Source: Gaiellasilicea sp051005735 (GTDB lineage Bacteria > Actinomycetota > Thermoleophilia > Gaiellales > Gaiellaceae). From it: DNA of 8,342 bases. The position numbers were made by a program, and so were the translations under genes. The stretch spans positions 1-8,342 of the forward strand of contig JBPCJB010000138.1 of assembly GCA_051005735.1 (NCBI GenBank), in the 5' to 3' direction. The notes beneath the pieces are model-generated. The model ran no database searches, was not told where the DNA came from, and was given only the letters and a program-made list of their open reading frames with translations. Shown here one piece after another: positions 1 through 6,507 of the stretch (position 1 is its first letter; each line of letters opens with the position of its first letter).

Positions 1-477
1 GTAGAGCGCCTTCAGGATCTCGACGCGCTGCTGCTGGCCGACGGTGATGTCCTCGACGCGCGCGTTGGGGTCGATCCTGAACTTGAACGAGTCGGAGAGG
101 TCGCGCACCCGCTGCGCGGCGGCGTCGTAGTCGAGGAGCACTCTCTCGCGGGTCGGCTCGTTCGCGAGCACGATGTTCTCCGCCACGGTCATCACCGGGA
201 TCAGCATGAAGTGCTGGTGCACCATCCCGATCCCGGCATCGATCGCGTCGCGCGGCGAACTCATCCGCGTCGGCGTTCCTTTGATCCTGATCTCCCCCTC
301 TTCAGGCGTGTAGAGCCCGTAGAGGACATTCATCAGCGTCGATTTGCCGGCGCCGTTCTCACCGAGGAGTGCGTGCACCTCGCCCGGCCGGAGATCGAAG
401 GAGAGGCCGTCGTTGGCGACGATCCCGGGGAAGCGCTTCGTGATTCCCCGGAGCTCGAGAACGGGTGGCTCGTCCAC
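1..477 (-). CDS. BMP-type (nucleoside/simple sugar) ABC transporter ATP-binding protein, N-terminal part
   Basis: This is the first 159 residues of an ABC ATPase that runs off the left edge. It should power uptake of the ligand caught by the adjacent BMP-family binding proteins, on the cytoplasmic face of the membrane. Visible motifs are Walker A GENGAGKS (residues 39-46), the Q-loop glutamine in MVHQHFML (Q88), and the ABC signature TVGQQQRVEI starting near residue 145. Walker B and the second ATPase half, expected in this roughly 500-residue double-domain family (YufO/NupO, RbsA-like), lie outside the window. The start is GTG at 477-475: an in-frame TAG at 489-487 excludes anything further upstream. 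No Shine-Dalgarno sequence precedes it, but a TAGAAT box does (separate entry). It follows the second binding-protein gene by 54 nt on the same strand, and permease genes are expected next. Family is certain; the nucleoside substrate is inferred from the BMP partners. Confidence 0.93.
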   Translation of the reverse strand, partial: MDEPPVLELRGITKRFPGIVANDGLSFDLRPGEVHALLGENGAGKSTLMNVLYGLYTPEEGEIRIKGTPTRMSSPRDAIDAGIGMVHQHFMLIPVMTVAENIVLANEPTRERVLLDYDAAAQRVRDLSDSFKFRIDPNARVEDITVGQQQRVEILKALY

Positions 478-483
478 CGGGGG

Positions 484-489
484 ATTCTA
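484..489 (-). promoter_or_regulatory. candidate -10 box (TAGAAT) for a leaderless ATPase transcript
   Basis: On the minus strand TAGAAT is followed by six bases (CCCCCG) and then the GTG start of the ABC ATPase. TANNNT about 6-7 bases ahead of a start codon is the usual signature of leaderless genes in actinobacteria, and this gene has no Shine-Dalgarno sequence. A TTGACC at 518-513 is 23 bases further upstream, too far to be a normal -35 partner. It would give the ATPase and permeases a promoter separate from the binding-protein genes. This is a motif call only. Confidence 0.4.
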
Positions 490-531
490 TGACGCTGGAC
501 CAGACGCCCACAGGTCAACGCACGTCGAACG

Positions 532-1635
532 CTAGCCGCTGCCGACCGTCTCCGGGATGTCGGTGATCTCGCCGGCTGCGATCTGCTCCTGGACCTGCTT
601 CACCTTCGTCACGATCTCGGCGGGCACGCTCGCAGCGATCTCGCCGAGGCCGACCCCGCCGGAGGCGACGTCGAAGACCGAGTCCTCCCCGCCCGCGAAG
701 CTGCCGTCCTGGACGGCCTGGACGGTCTGGAAGACGGCGACGTCGACCTTCTTGAGGGCGCTCGTGACGACGTGCTCGCCGAGAAAGCCCTGGTCGGCGT
801 CGACGCCGATCCCGCTCACGTTCTGCTCGTTGGCGGCGTTCAGCGCCCCGAGCCCGCACTGGCCGGCGGACTGGAAGACGACCGACGAGCCGCGGGCGAT
901 CTGGTTCAGCGCGATCTCCTTGCACTTGGCCTGGTCGACGAAGTCCTGCGAGTAGCCGTTGAGCGTCTTGACCCGAGGATTCGCGGCCTTCGCGCCGGCC
1001 TGGTAGCCGGCGATGTAGCGGTCGACCGGCGGGATCTTCTGGCCGCCGACCGAGCTGATCGTCTGGTTCGCCCCGGCCGACTCGGCGACGAGGAGCCCGG
1101 AGAGATAGCCGACGAGGTAGCCCGCCTCCTGCTCCTTGAAGAGCAGACCGCGGACGTTCGCCGGCTTGGACTCCATGGCAGCCTGCGAGAAGTCGATGAT
1201 CGCGAAGTTCGTGTCGGGGAACTGCTCTGCCACCGTCTCGACGGATTCGGCCATCAGGAAGCCGACTCCGACGATCAGGTCGTAGTCCTGCTGGGCGAGT
1301 GTCGAGAGATTCGGAACGTAGTCTGAGTTCGCCCGCGAGACGAGCACGCGGCCCTCGGCGCCGAGTTGCTCCTTCGCGCGGTCGAGGCCCTGGTTCGCGA
1401 GGAAGTTGAAGGAGCGGTCGTCGAGGCCGCCGATGTCGGTGACGAGCCCGACCCTGATCGAGGGGCCGCTCGAGCCCGAGCCCGTGTCCGTGTCGGTCGT
1501 GGTCGTTGCGGCCGGAGCCTAGGTGGTGCCACTCGCGTCGCCATCGTCGTCGTCGCTCCCGCAGCCTGCGAGAAGGGCGAGCGCCGCGATCAGCGCTGCC
1601 AGCAGCGAGAGACGGAGGAGAAAGCGAAAGCTCAT
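532..1635 (-). CDS. BMP-family substrate-binding lipoprotein, interrupted by an in-frame TAG at codon 39
   Basis: This is the second of two tandem BMP (PnrA/NupN-like) binding-protein genes and would capture the ligand, probably a nucleoside, outside the membrane. Reading from ATG 1635-1633 gives a classic lipoprotein signal, with basic residues then a leucine/alanine core, ending in lipobox LLAGC (Cys25). An acidic linker follows, then TAG at 1521-1519 (codon 39), and then an uninterrupted BMP domain to TAG 534-532. The domain shows TDIGGLDDRSFNFLAN, GVGFLMAESV, KEQEAGYLVG and GVDADQGFLG, and two cysteines (AKCKE, GQCGLG) shared with the paralogue. Without the stop the product is about 367 residues, normal for the family. 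No in-frame ATG or GTG lies between the stop and codon 97 (GTG at 1347), which is already inside the fold, so reinitiation would give an unexported fragment. An AGGAG abuts the ATG with no spacing. Recent mutation, sequencing error (CAG to TAG is one base) or suppression are all possible. Confidence 0.85.
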
Positions 1636-1651
1636 CTCCTGGAACGGTACC

Positions 1652-1683
1652 GGGAGGGGCGGGTTCGGAAACCCACCCCTCCC
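1652..1683 (-). other. strong intergenic RNA hairpin between the two binding-protein genes
   Basis: A 14-bp inverted repeat with a 4-base loop lies in the gap between the paralogues: GGGAGGGGCGGGTT (1652-1665) against AACCCACCCCTCCC (1670-1683). The single imperfect position (1660/1675) is C-A on the plus strand but G-U in minus-strand RNA. The stem is therefore fully paired only in the transcript of this operon. It starts 27 nt after the upstream stop and ends 16 nt before the next ATG. No U-tract follows, so it does not look like a complete intrinsic terminator. A partial terminator, or a block to 3' exonucleases that keeps the upstream message abundant, would fit. Confidence 0.65.
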
Positions 1684-1710
1684 GAGCTCTAGCAGTTGCC
1701 TAACGAACGA

Positions 1711-2796
1711 CTAGCCGGTCGTCGCCGGGGGCGCCTGCGCGCGCACGACGATCTTGCCGGAGGAGATCTGCTTCCGGATCGACTCGACAGCGGCCTTCAG
1801 GGCCGGTGAGATCCGGTTCGAGATCTTGCCGTAGCCGACCGCACCGCTCTTGACACCGAAGATGACGTCGCGGTTCGTGCCGAACCTGGCGCCGGCCGCC
1901 TTCGCCGCGCCGACCGTGCCGAGCACGGCGATGTCGACCTTCTTCGTCGCGCTCGTCATCACGTGCTGGCCGAGGTAGCCCTGGTCGGCGTCGACCCCGA
2001 TCCCGAACACATTCCGCTCCTTCGCGGCCGAGAGCACGCCGAGGCCGCACTGACCGGCGACCTGGAAGACGACGCCCGCGCCGTTCGCGATCATGTTCAG
2101 CGCCTGCTCCTTGCACTTCGCCTGGTCGACGAAGTCCTGCGAGTAGGCGTGCACGACCTTGACCTTCGGGTTGGCCTTCCGCGCACCCGCGTAGTAGCCG
2201 GCGATGAACCGGTCGACCGGCGGGATCTTGAGGCCGCCGACGGCGCCGAGCATGATGTTGCCGCCGAACGGCTTCGCCGTGATCTGCTTCGCGGCGAGGA
2301 AGCCGACGAGGTACCCGGCCTCCTGCTCCTTGAAGAGCAGGCCGCGGATGTTCGTCGGATTGCCCTTCTGCTTGACGCCGGAATTGTCGATGATCGCGAA
2401 CTTCGTCGCCGGGAACGCCTTGGCAACGGTCGCAACCGAGTCGGCCATCAGGAAACCGACGCCAATCACGAGATTCGCCTTGTACTGCCGAATCGCGTTG
2501 GTCAGGTTCGGGATGTAGTCCGCGTTCGACCTCGAGATGTAGACGCGTCCCTGGACGCCGAAGCGCTTCTTCGCGTCGTTCAGACCCTTGTTCGCGAGGA
2601 AGTTGAACGAGCGGTCGTCGAGACCGCCGATGTCGGTCACGATGGCGACCTTGAACGGTGCCTGCGCCGGTGCAGCTGTCGCCGCGGGCGACGTAGCCGA
2701 CACGGCTGGCCGGGCGGAGCTGGTGCCGGTGACGACGAGCATCACGACGGCGATCAGCGCTGCCGAGACGAGCAGCAAGAACGAGCGTGCCTTCAC
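1711..2796 (-). CDS. BMP-family (PnrA/NupN-like) substrate-binding protein, secreted
   Basis: This extracytoplasmic binding protein of 361 residues feeds a BMP-type ABC importer; characterised relatives bind purine or other nucleosides. A hydrophobic N-terminus (about residues 5-24) is followed by an Ala/Pro/Ser/Thr linker to about residue 47. There is no cysteine in this region, so it is not a lipoprotein. It could be cleaved by signal peptidase I after an Ala or stay tethered by the uncleaved helix. The BMP domain covers about 48-350, with VTDIGGLDDRSFNF (53-66), GVGFLMADSV (112-121), KEQEAGYLVG (156-165) and GVDADQGYLG (267-276). Cys228 and Cys250 are conserved in the neighbouring paralogue and could form a disulfide. 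The start is GTG at 2796-2794 with AAGGAGG four bases upstream; the ATG one base earlier is immediately followed by TGA in its own frame. It is the first gene of the transporter run, 104 nt downstream of ftsK. Confidence 0.93.
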   Translation of the reverse strand: MKARSFLLLVSAALIAVVMLVVTGTSSARPAVSATSPAATAAPAQAPFKVAIVTDIGGLDDRSFNFLANKGLNDAKKRFGVQGRVYISRSNADYIPNLTNAIRQYKANLVIGVGFLMADSVATVAKAFPATKFAIIDNSGVKQKGNPTNIRGLLFKEQEAGYLVGFLAAKQITAKPFGGNIMLGAVGGLKIPPVDRFIAGYYAGARKANPKVKVVHAYSQDFVDQAKCKEQALNMIANGAGVVFQVAGQCGLGVLSAAKERNVFGIGVDADQGYLGQHVMTSATKKVDIAVLGTVGAAKAAGARFGTNRDVIFGVKSGAVGYGKISNRISPALKAAVESIRKQISSGKIVVRAQAPPATTG

Positions 2797-2800
2797 ATAC

Positions 2801-2807
2801 CCTCCTT
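2801..2807 (-). promoter_or_regulatory. Shine-Dalgarno sequence of the first binding-protein gene
   Basis: On the minus strand AAGGAGG is followed by GTAT and then the GTG start. It is the only near-perfect ribosome binding site at a gene start in the window, and it settles this GTG as the start. Strong initiation suits a binding protein, which is normally made in excess over the membrane parts of its transporter. Confidence 0.8.
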
Positions 2808-2841
2808 AGAGATCACAACCACCGCGAGACTTGGACGCTTG

Positions 2842-2870
2842 ATTACATCGCAAGTTGGCGCGGAAGGAAA
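2842..2870 (-). promoter_or_regulatory. weak candidate promoter for the BMP transporter operon
   Basis: The 104-nt gap between ftsK and the first binding-protein gene (2797-2900) is locally richer in A/T than the coding DNA around it. On the minus strand it contains TGTAAT (2847-2842) with TTTCCT (2870-2865) 17 bases upstream, which would leave a leader of about 40 nt. The -10 matches the consensus fairly well and the -35 poorly. I see no convincing terminator for ftsK and no recognisable riboswitch in the gap. Confidence 0.25.
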
Positions 2871-2900
2871 GACCTTACGTTTGCGGGCAGGCCGGTGCGC

Positions 2901-5132
2901 TCAGGAGGCGGTGACGAACCGCTCGAGCTCGGCCTCGTCCACGAGCACGCGGCGCGGCTTCGAGCCCTCGTAGCCGGAGATGATCCCGCGCCGCTCGAGC
3001 ATGTCGACGAGTCTGCCGGCGCGGGTGTAGCCGACCCGGAGGCGGCGCTGGAGCAGCGAGACCGAGGCGGTCTGGGTCTGGACGACGATCTCGATCGCCT
3101 TCTCGAGCAGCGGGTCCTCGTCGGGGTCGAAGTCGCCGTCGTGGGCGTCGAGATCGTCGTCGGCGAGTGGCTCGGGCGCCTCGAGCAGGGATGCGTCGAG
3201 CTCCTGGTCGCGCTGATGGCGGCACTGCTCGACGACCAGCGCGACCTCGTCCTCGCTCACGTAGGCGCCCTGCACGCGCTGGACGCGTGAGGTGCCGAGC
3301 GGCTTGAAGAGCATGTCGCCCTGCCCGAGCAGGCTCTCCGCGCCCGAGCCGTCGAGGATCACCCGCGAGTCGGTCATGCTCGAGACGGCGAAGGCGATCC
3401 GGCTCGGTACGTTCGCCTTGATCATCCCGGTGATCACATCGACCGAGGGGCGCTGGGTCGCGAGCACGAGGTGGATCCCGACCGCCCGCGACTTCTGCGC
3501 CAGCCGGATGATCGCGTCCTCGACCATCTGCGGGCTCGTCATCATCAGGTCGGCGAGCTCGTCGATCACGACGAGGAGATACGGCAGCGGATCCTCGCCG
3601 CGCGCGCGGAAGGCTCGGTTCGCCTCCGGCAGGTTGCGCGCGCGAACGATCGAGAGGCGCTCGTAGCGGCGCTCCATCTCGGCGACGACGTTCGTCAGGA
3701 CGGCGCTCGCCTCCTTCGGGTTCGAGACAACGGGCGTCAGGAGGTGCGGGATCGACTCGTAGTAGTTCAGCTCGATCCGCTTCGGATCGATCAGGATCAT
3801 CCGCACCTCGTCCGGGGTCGAGCGGAGCAGGATCGAGGTCAAGATCGTGTTGATGCAGCCCGATTTGCCCGAGCCCGTGGTGCCGGCGATCAGGATGTGC
3901 GGCATCCGGGCGAGGTCGGCCCAGACCGCGTTGCCGGAGATGTCCTTGCCAAGCCAGACGGCGAGCGGGCTCGCGCTCCCTGGAAGGTCGTCGTAGACGT
4001 CGCCGAGCGTGACGATCCTCGGCGAGAGATTCGGCACCTCGACGCCGACGGCCTGCTTGCCAGGAATCGGCGCCAGGATTCGAATCTCCGTCGTCGCGAG
4101 CGCGTAGCTCAGGTCGTCCTTGAGGCCGGCGACCTTGGAGACCTTCGTTCCCGGCGCGAGCTGGAGCTCGTAACGCGTGACGCGGGGCCCGGCGATCTGG
4201 CCGACGATCGTCGCCTCGACCCCGAAGTTGGCAAGCGCGTTCATAAGCACCTCGGCCGTCCGCGCATTCGACTTGGTCGTGTCGCCCGCGACGGCCGGGG
4301 AGTGCTTCAGCACCTTGCGATCCGGCAGGACGTACTTCACGGCGGGGCGATCGACGTCGAACGTGGGCGGCTGCCAGGTCTCCGCTGTCGAGTCTTCGTC
4401 GATGACGAGCGGCGGCGGCTCTGGTTCCTCCGCGACCACGTCGGGGTAGTCGTGGACGACGTCGACCGGCGGCTCGTGGCCGGGCGCAAGCGCGGGCGGC
4501 GGCGCGAGCGCCTTGTGGCTCCGAGCCACGAGCTTCTCCCGCTCGATCCTGCTTCGCGCAGCGGTGCTTGCCCGGCGAAGTTGGCGCCCGGAGTGGCGGA
4601 GCAGCGCCCCTGCCGAGGCGCCCGTGAGCAGGAGCGCGCCTGCGAGCAGGGCGGTCAGGCCGACGAGGAACGAGCCGGTGCCGCCGAGCAGGGCGGCGAG
4701 CGCGCCGCCGAACGCATCGCCGACGAAGCCGCCGTTTCGCGAGCCGAGCGTCGTCAGCAGCCCGGCCAGGATCACTCCCAGACCGATGCGAAATGGCCTG
4801 ACGTCGATGAGCGCGCTGCGGAAGAGCATCAACCCGCCCACGCCGGCGAGCAGGATCGGCGTGGCGTAGGCCGCGCTTCCGAGCAGGTCGCGCAGAGCGC
4901 TCTCCACCTTCTCGCCCACGATGCCGCCCTCCCAGCCGAGATAGAGGAGCGAGACGAGGAAGAGGCCGAGCGCGACGAGGGCCAACCCGACGAGCTCCGG
5001 GTGTTGATGGGATGCGCGGTGGTGAGCCGCGAGCCCACCCGCTCTCGCGCGCTTGCGCTTCGCTCCTCGCTTCTTGACGCGCGACGGCGTGCGCGGTCGC
5101 AGCGGGCGCTTCTTCTTCTTCCTTGCGGTCAT
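2901..5132 (-). CDS. ftsK: FtsK/SpoIIIE-type DNA translocase
   Basis: This membrane-anchored, septum-located ATPase pumps chromosomal DNA during division. From ATG 5132-5130 it is 743 residues, typical of the shorter SpoIIIE/FtsK forms. The order is: a very basic N-terminus (residues 4-30, many Lys/Arg); about four membrane segments between 47 and 170; a Pro/Glu-rich linker (about 210-250); an alpha/beta motor with Walker A GTTGSGKS (417-424) and Walker B LLVVIDELADLM (519-530), plus ATQRPSVDVITG (558-569); an acidic linker (about 650-674); and a C-terminal winged-helix gamma domain (about 675-740, VSLLQRRLRVGYTRAGRLVDMLE-type) that reads polar DNA sequences in relatives. The frame stays open upstream to 5408, but that part translates the palindromic repeat array and is not FtsK-like, so I take the MTARKKKK start although its ribosome site is weak. 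This is the only gene here ending in TGA. Confidence 0.95.
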   Translation of the reverse strand: MTARKKKKRPLRPRTPSRVKKRGAKRKRARAGGLAAHHRASHQHPELVGLALVALGLFLVSLLYLGWEGGIVGEKVESALRDLLGSAAYATPILLAGVGGLMLFRSALIDVRPFRIGLGVILAGLLTTLGSRNGGFVGDAFGGALAALLGGTGSFLVGLTALLAGALLLTGASAGALLRHSGRQLRRASTAARSRIEREKLVARSHKALAPPPALAPGHEPPVDVVHDYPDVVAEEPEPPPLVIDEDSTAETWQPPTFDVDRPAVKYVLPDRKVLKHSPAVAGDTTKSNARTAEVLMNALANFGVEATIVGQIAGPRVTRYELQLAPGTKVSKVAGLKDDLSYALATTEIRILAPIPGKQAVGVEVPNLSPRIVTLGDVYDDLPGSASPLAVWLGKDISGNAVWADLARMPHILIAGTTGSGKSGCINTILTSILLRSTPDEVRMILIDPKRIELNYYESIPHLLTPVVSNPKEASAVLTNVVAEMERRYERLSIVRARNLPEANRAFRARGEDPLPYLLVVIDELADLMMTSPQMVEDAIIRLAQKSRAVGIHLVLATQRPSVDVITGMIKANVPSRIAFAVSSMTDSRVILDGSGAESLLGQGDMLFKPLGTSRVQRVQGAYVSEDEVALVVEQCRHQRDQELDASLLEAPEPLADDDLDAHDGDFDPDEDPLLEKAIEIVVQTQTASVSLLQRRLRVGYTRAGRLVDMLERRGIISGYEGSKPRRVLVDEAELERFVTAS

Positions 5133-5188
5133 GGGACGCCGTTCTTCGACGCTTTCGCGCAGACCCCTCTCACCCCGCCCTCCGGCTG

Positions 5189-5342
5189 GGACGTGTCCGC
5201 AGCGGACGTCCGGGGTCAAAGCCCGGACACGTCCGGCAGGGACATGTCGGGAGTGGACACGTCCAGGGGCTGGCCCGGGACGCGTCCGGCAACGACGTGT
5301 CGGAAGGAGACACGGCCAGGGGCTGGCCCAGGACAGGTGTCC
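5189..5342. repeat. ordered array of GGACRYGTCC-like palindromes in 53-bp tandem units
   Basis: Two 52-base units (5225-5276 and 5278-5329, one base between, so a 53-base step) match at 44 of 52 positions. They are flanked by a shorter variant (5189-5224) and the start of another (from 5331). Palindromic sites begin at 5189 (GGACGTGTCC), 5204 (GGACGTCC), 5225 (GGACACGTCC), 5240 (GGACATGTCG), 5255 (GGACACGTCC), 5278 (GGACGCGTCC), 5293 (CGACGTGTCG), 5308 (AGACACGGCC, degenerate) and 5331 (GGACAGGTGTCC). Steps are therefore 15, 21, 15, 15, 23, 15, 15 and 23. Each group ends in a G/C spacer that can fold: GGCCAG-GGG-CTGGCC at 5314-5328, and CCGGG-loop-CCCGG at 5210-5226. Unit structure and spacing are seen directly; the function (operator array or dispersed palindromic repeat) is unknown. 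Confidence 0.85.
5204..5234. repeat. imperfect hairpin around GGGGTCAAAGCCC in the first array unit
   Basis: GGAC (5204-5207) pairs with GTCC (5231-5234), and TCCGGG (5209-5214) pairs with CCCGGA (5222-5227), around the loop GTCAAAG (5215-5221). Unpaired bases are G5208 on one side and CAC (5228-5230) on the other. This takes the place of the AGGGGCTGGCCC spacer found in the next two units. It could form on either strand and has no T-run beside it, so it is not a standard terminator. Confidence 0.55.
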
Positions 5343-5379
5343 GCAACGAGATCGGCCGCCGAATCGGCACAGTGAGCCG

Positions 5380-6507
5380 ATGTCGCGCGCCGCCCGCACC
5401 GCGGTCACCGTCGTCTTCTTCGCGAGCGGCGCCGCTTACGGGAGCTGGGTCGCAAGAGTCCCGTCGCTCCAAGAGGGGATCGACGCGACGAAGTCGGAGC
5501 TCGGCCTCGCCCTGTTCGGGATCGCCGCCGGCTCCATCGTCATGCTTCCTGTCGCAGGATGGCTCGTGGCGCGGCTCGGCAGCCGCAGCCTCGCGCTGGC
5601 GGGACTCGTCGGCGTCGCCGTCTCGCTGCCGCTGATCGGGCTGGCGCAGTCGCTCCTCGCACTGACGCTCGCCTTCGCGGCTTTCGGGGTCGCGAGCGCG
5701 ACGCTCGACCTCGCGATGAACGCGCACGGCGTGAGCGTCGAGCAGCGCTACGGACGGCCGATCCTCTCCTCCTTCCACGCCGCATTCAGCCTCGGTGGAC
5801 TCAGCGGAGCCGCTGCGGGCGGCGTCGCTGCTGCGCTCGGGGTCTCGCCGCTCACGCAGTTCGCCGCCGCCGCGGCGGTGATCCTTGGGATCGGCGTGTG
5901 GTCCAGGGTGCGCCTCCTCCCCGGTCACGTCGACGCGGCATCCGGGCCGGTCTACGGCAAGCCCTCCGCCGGGCTCGTCGCCTTGGCCGTGGTCGCGTTC
6001 GCCGGGCTCCTGGCCGAGGGCGCAACAGGCGACTGGAGCGGGATCTACCTGCACGAGACGCTCGGCACCGGTGAGGGCGCGGCCACCGCGGCCTTCGTCG
6101 GCTTCTCCGTGACGATGACGCTCGGTCGGCTCGTCGGCGACCGGCTGACGAGCGCCTGGGGTCCCACGCGGCTGACGCGCGGCGCGGGCCTCCTCGGTGC
6201 AGCAGGGATCGCCGCTGCGCTCCTCAGCGCCGATCCGCTCGTCGCCGTCGTCGGCTTCGCGTGTCTCGGGGCCGGGCTCTCGACCGTGATCCCGACCGTC
6301 TTCCGCGCCGCAGCCGCCACCGGATCCTCAGCGGGCGCTGGAATCGCCGCGGTCTCGACCGTCGGCTATGGAGCCTTCCTCGTCGGTCCGCCTGCGATCG
6401 GCGTGCTCGCGGATGCGACGTCGCTCACGCTTGCGCTTTCGCTCCTCGTCGGGCTCTGCGCGCTGATCGCGCTCCTCGCCGGCGCCACCACCCCCGCAGA
6501 CCCCTAG
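5380..6507 (+). CDS. MFS transporter, YbjJ-like
   Basis: This is a 375-residue inner-membrane transporter of the major facilitator superfamily with about twelve hydrophobic segments; the substrate cannot be told. Family marks include VARVPSLQEGIDATKSELGLALFG (about 24-47), a short basic loop WLVARLGSRSLALAG after TM2 (61-75), LDLAMNAHGVSVEQRYGRPILSSFHAAFSLGG (109-140), and GDWSGIYL (217-224) followed by LGRLVGDRL (248-256). These are typical of the YbjJ-like subgroup. The start chosen is ATG 5380; the frame is open to 5053, but that stretch only translates repeat DNA and the antisense of ftsK. There is no Shine-Dalgarno sequence, so initiation may be weak or leaderless. It is the sole plus-strand gene, divergent from ftsK and convergent with the small membrane gene, whose TAG shares CTAG (6504-6507) with its own TAG. 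Confidence 0.9.
   Translation: MSRAARTAVTVVFFASGAAYGSWVARVPSLQEGIDATKSELGLALFGIAAGSIVMLPVAGWLVARLGSRSLALAGLVGVAVSLPLIGLAQSLLALTLAFAAFGVASATLDLAMNAHGVSVEQRYGRPILSSFHAAFSLGGLSGAAAGGVAAALGVSPLTQFAAAAAVILGIGVWSRVRLLPGHVDAASGPVYGKPSAGLVALAVVAFAGLLAEGATGDWSGIYLHETLGTGEGAATAAFVGFSVTMTLGRLVGDRLTSAWGPTRLTRGAGLLGAAGIAAALLSADPLVAVVGFACLGAGLSTVIPTVFRAAAATGSSAGAGIAAVSTVGYGAFLVGPPAIGVLADATSLTLALSLLVGLCALIALLAGATTPADP

Larger units (their letters stand above)
5133..5379. other. divergent intergenic region between ftsK and the MFS gene
   Basis: These 247 bases separate two divergent starts and must hold both promoters, yet I find no recognisable -10/-35 pair or good Shine-Dalgarno site in front of either gene. 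Most of the space is taken by the palindrome array at 5189-5342, which leaves 56 bases on the ftsK side and 37 on the MFS side. Both neighbouring reading frames run open through it, but the translation is only arginine/glycine-rich repeat sequence with no conserved character, so I treat it as non-coding. Confidence 0.7.

Noticed and set aside
484..518. TTGACC (518-513) plus TAGAAT (489-484) as a standard promoter
   Set aside because: The 23-base spacer is too long; only the TAGAAT box is kept, as a leaderless candidate.
1519..1521. TAG reassigned to an amino acid in this organism
   Set aside because: Seven other genes end at TAG at their expected family lengths, for example RNase J right after its conserved C-terminus.
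2797..2900. Purine riboswitch ahead of the nucleoside-type transporter
   Set aside because: No conserved purine-riboswitch core or paired-helix layout could be recognised in the roughly 100-base gap.
1963..2973. 336-codon plus-strand open frame
   Set aside because: It is the complement of the BMP binding-protein gene, which has all its family motifs.
5189..5342. CRISPR array
   Set aside because: The repeated units are adjacent with no unique spacers, the 15/23-bp stepping is too short, and no cas gene is present.
3471..5375. 634-codon plus-strand open frame opposite ftsK
   Set aside because: It is antisense to a clear FtsK with intact motifs. Its product is low-complexity Arg/Asp/Glu sequence typical of shadow frames in GC-rich DNA.
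5133..5408. 92-residue N-terminal extension of FtsK
   Set aside because: The frame is open only because the palindrome array lacks stops. The residues are repeat-derived and not FtsK-like, whereas MTARKKKK followed by membrane segments is a normal FtsK beginning.
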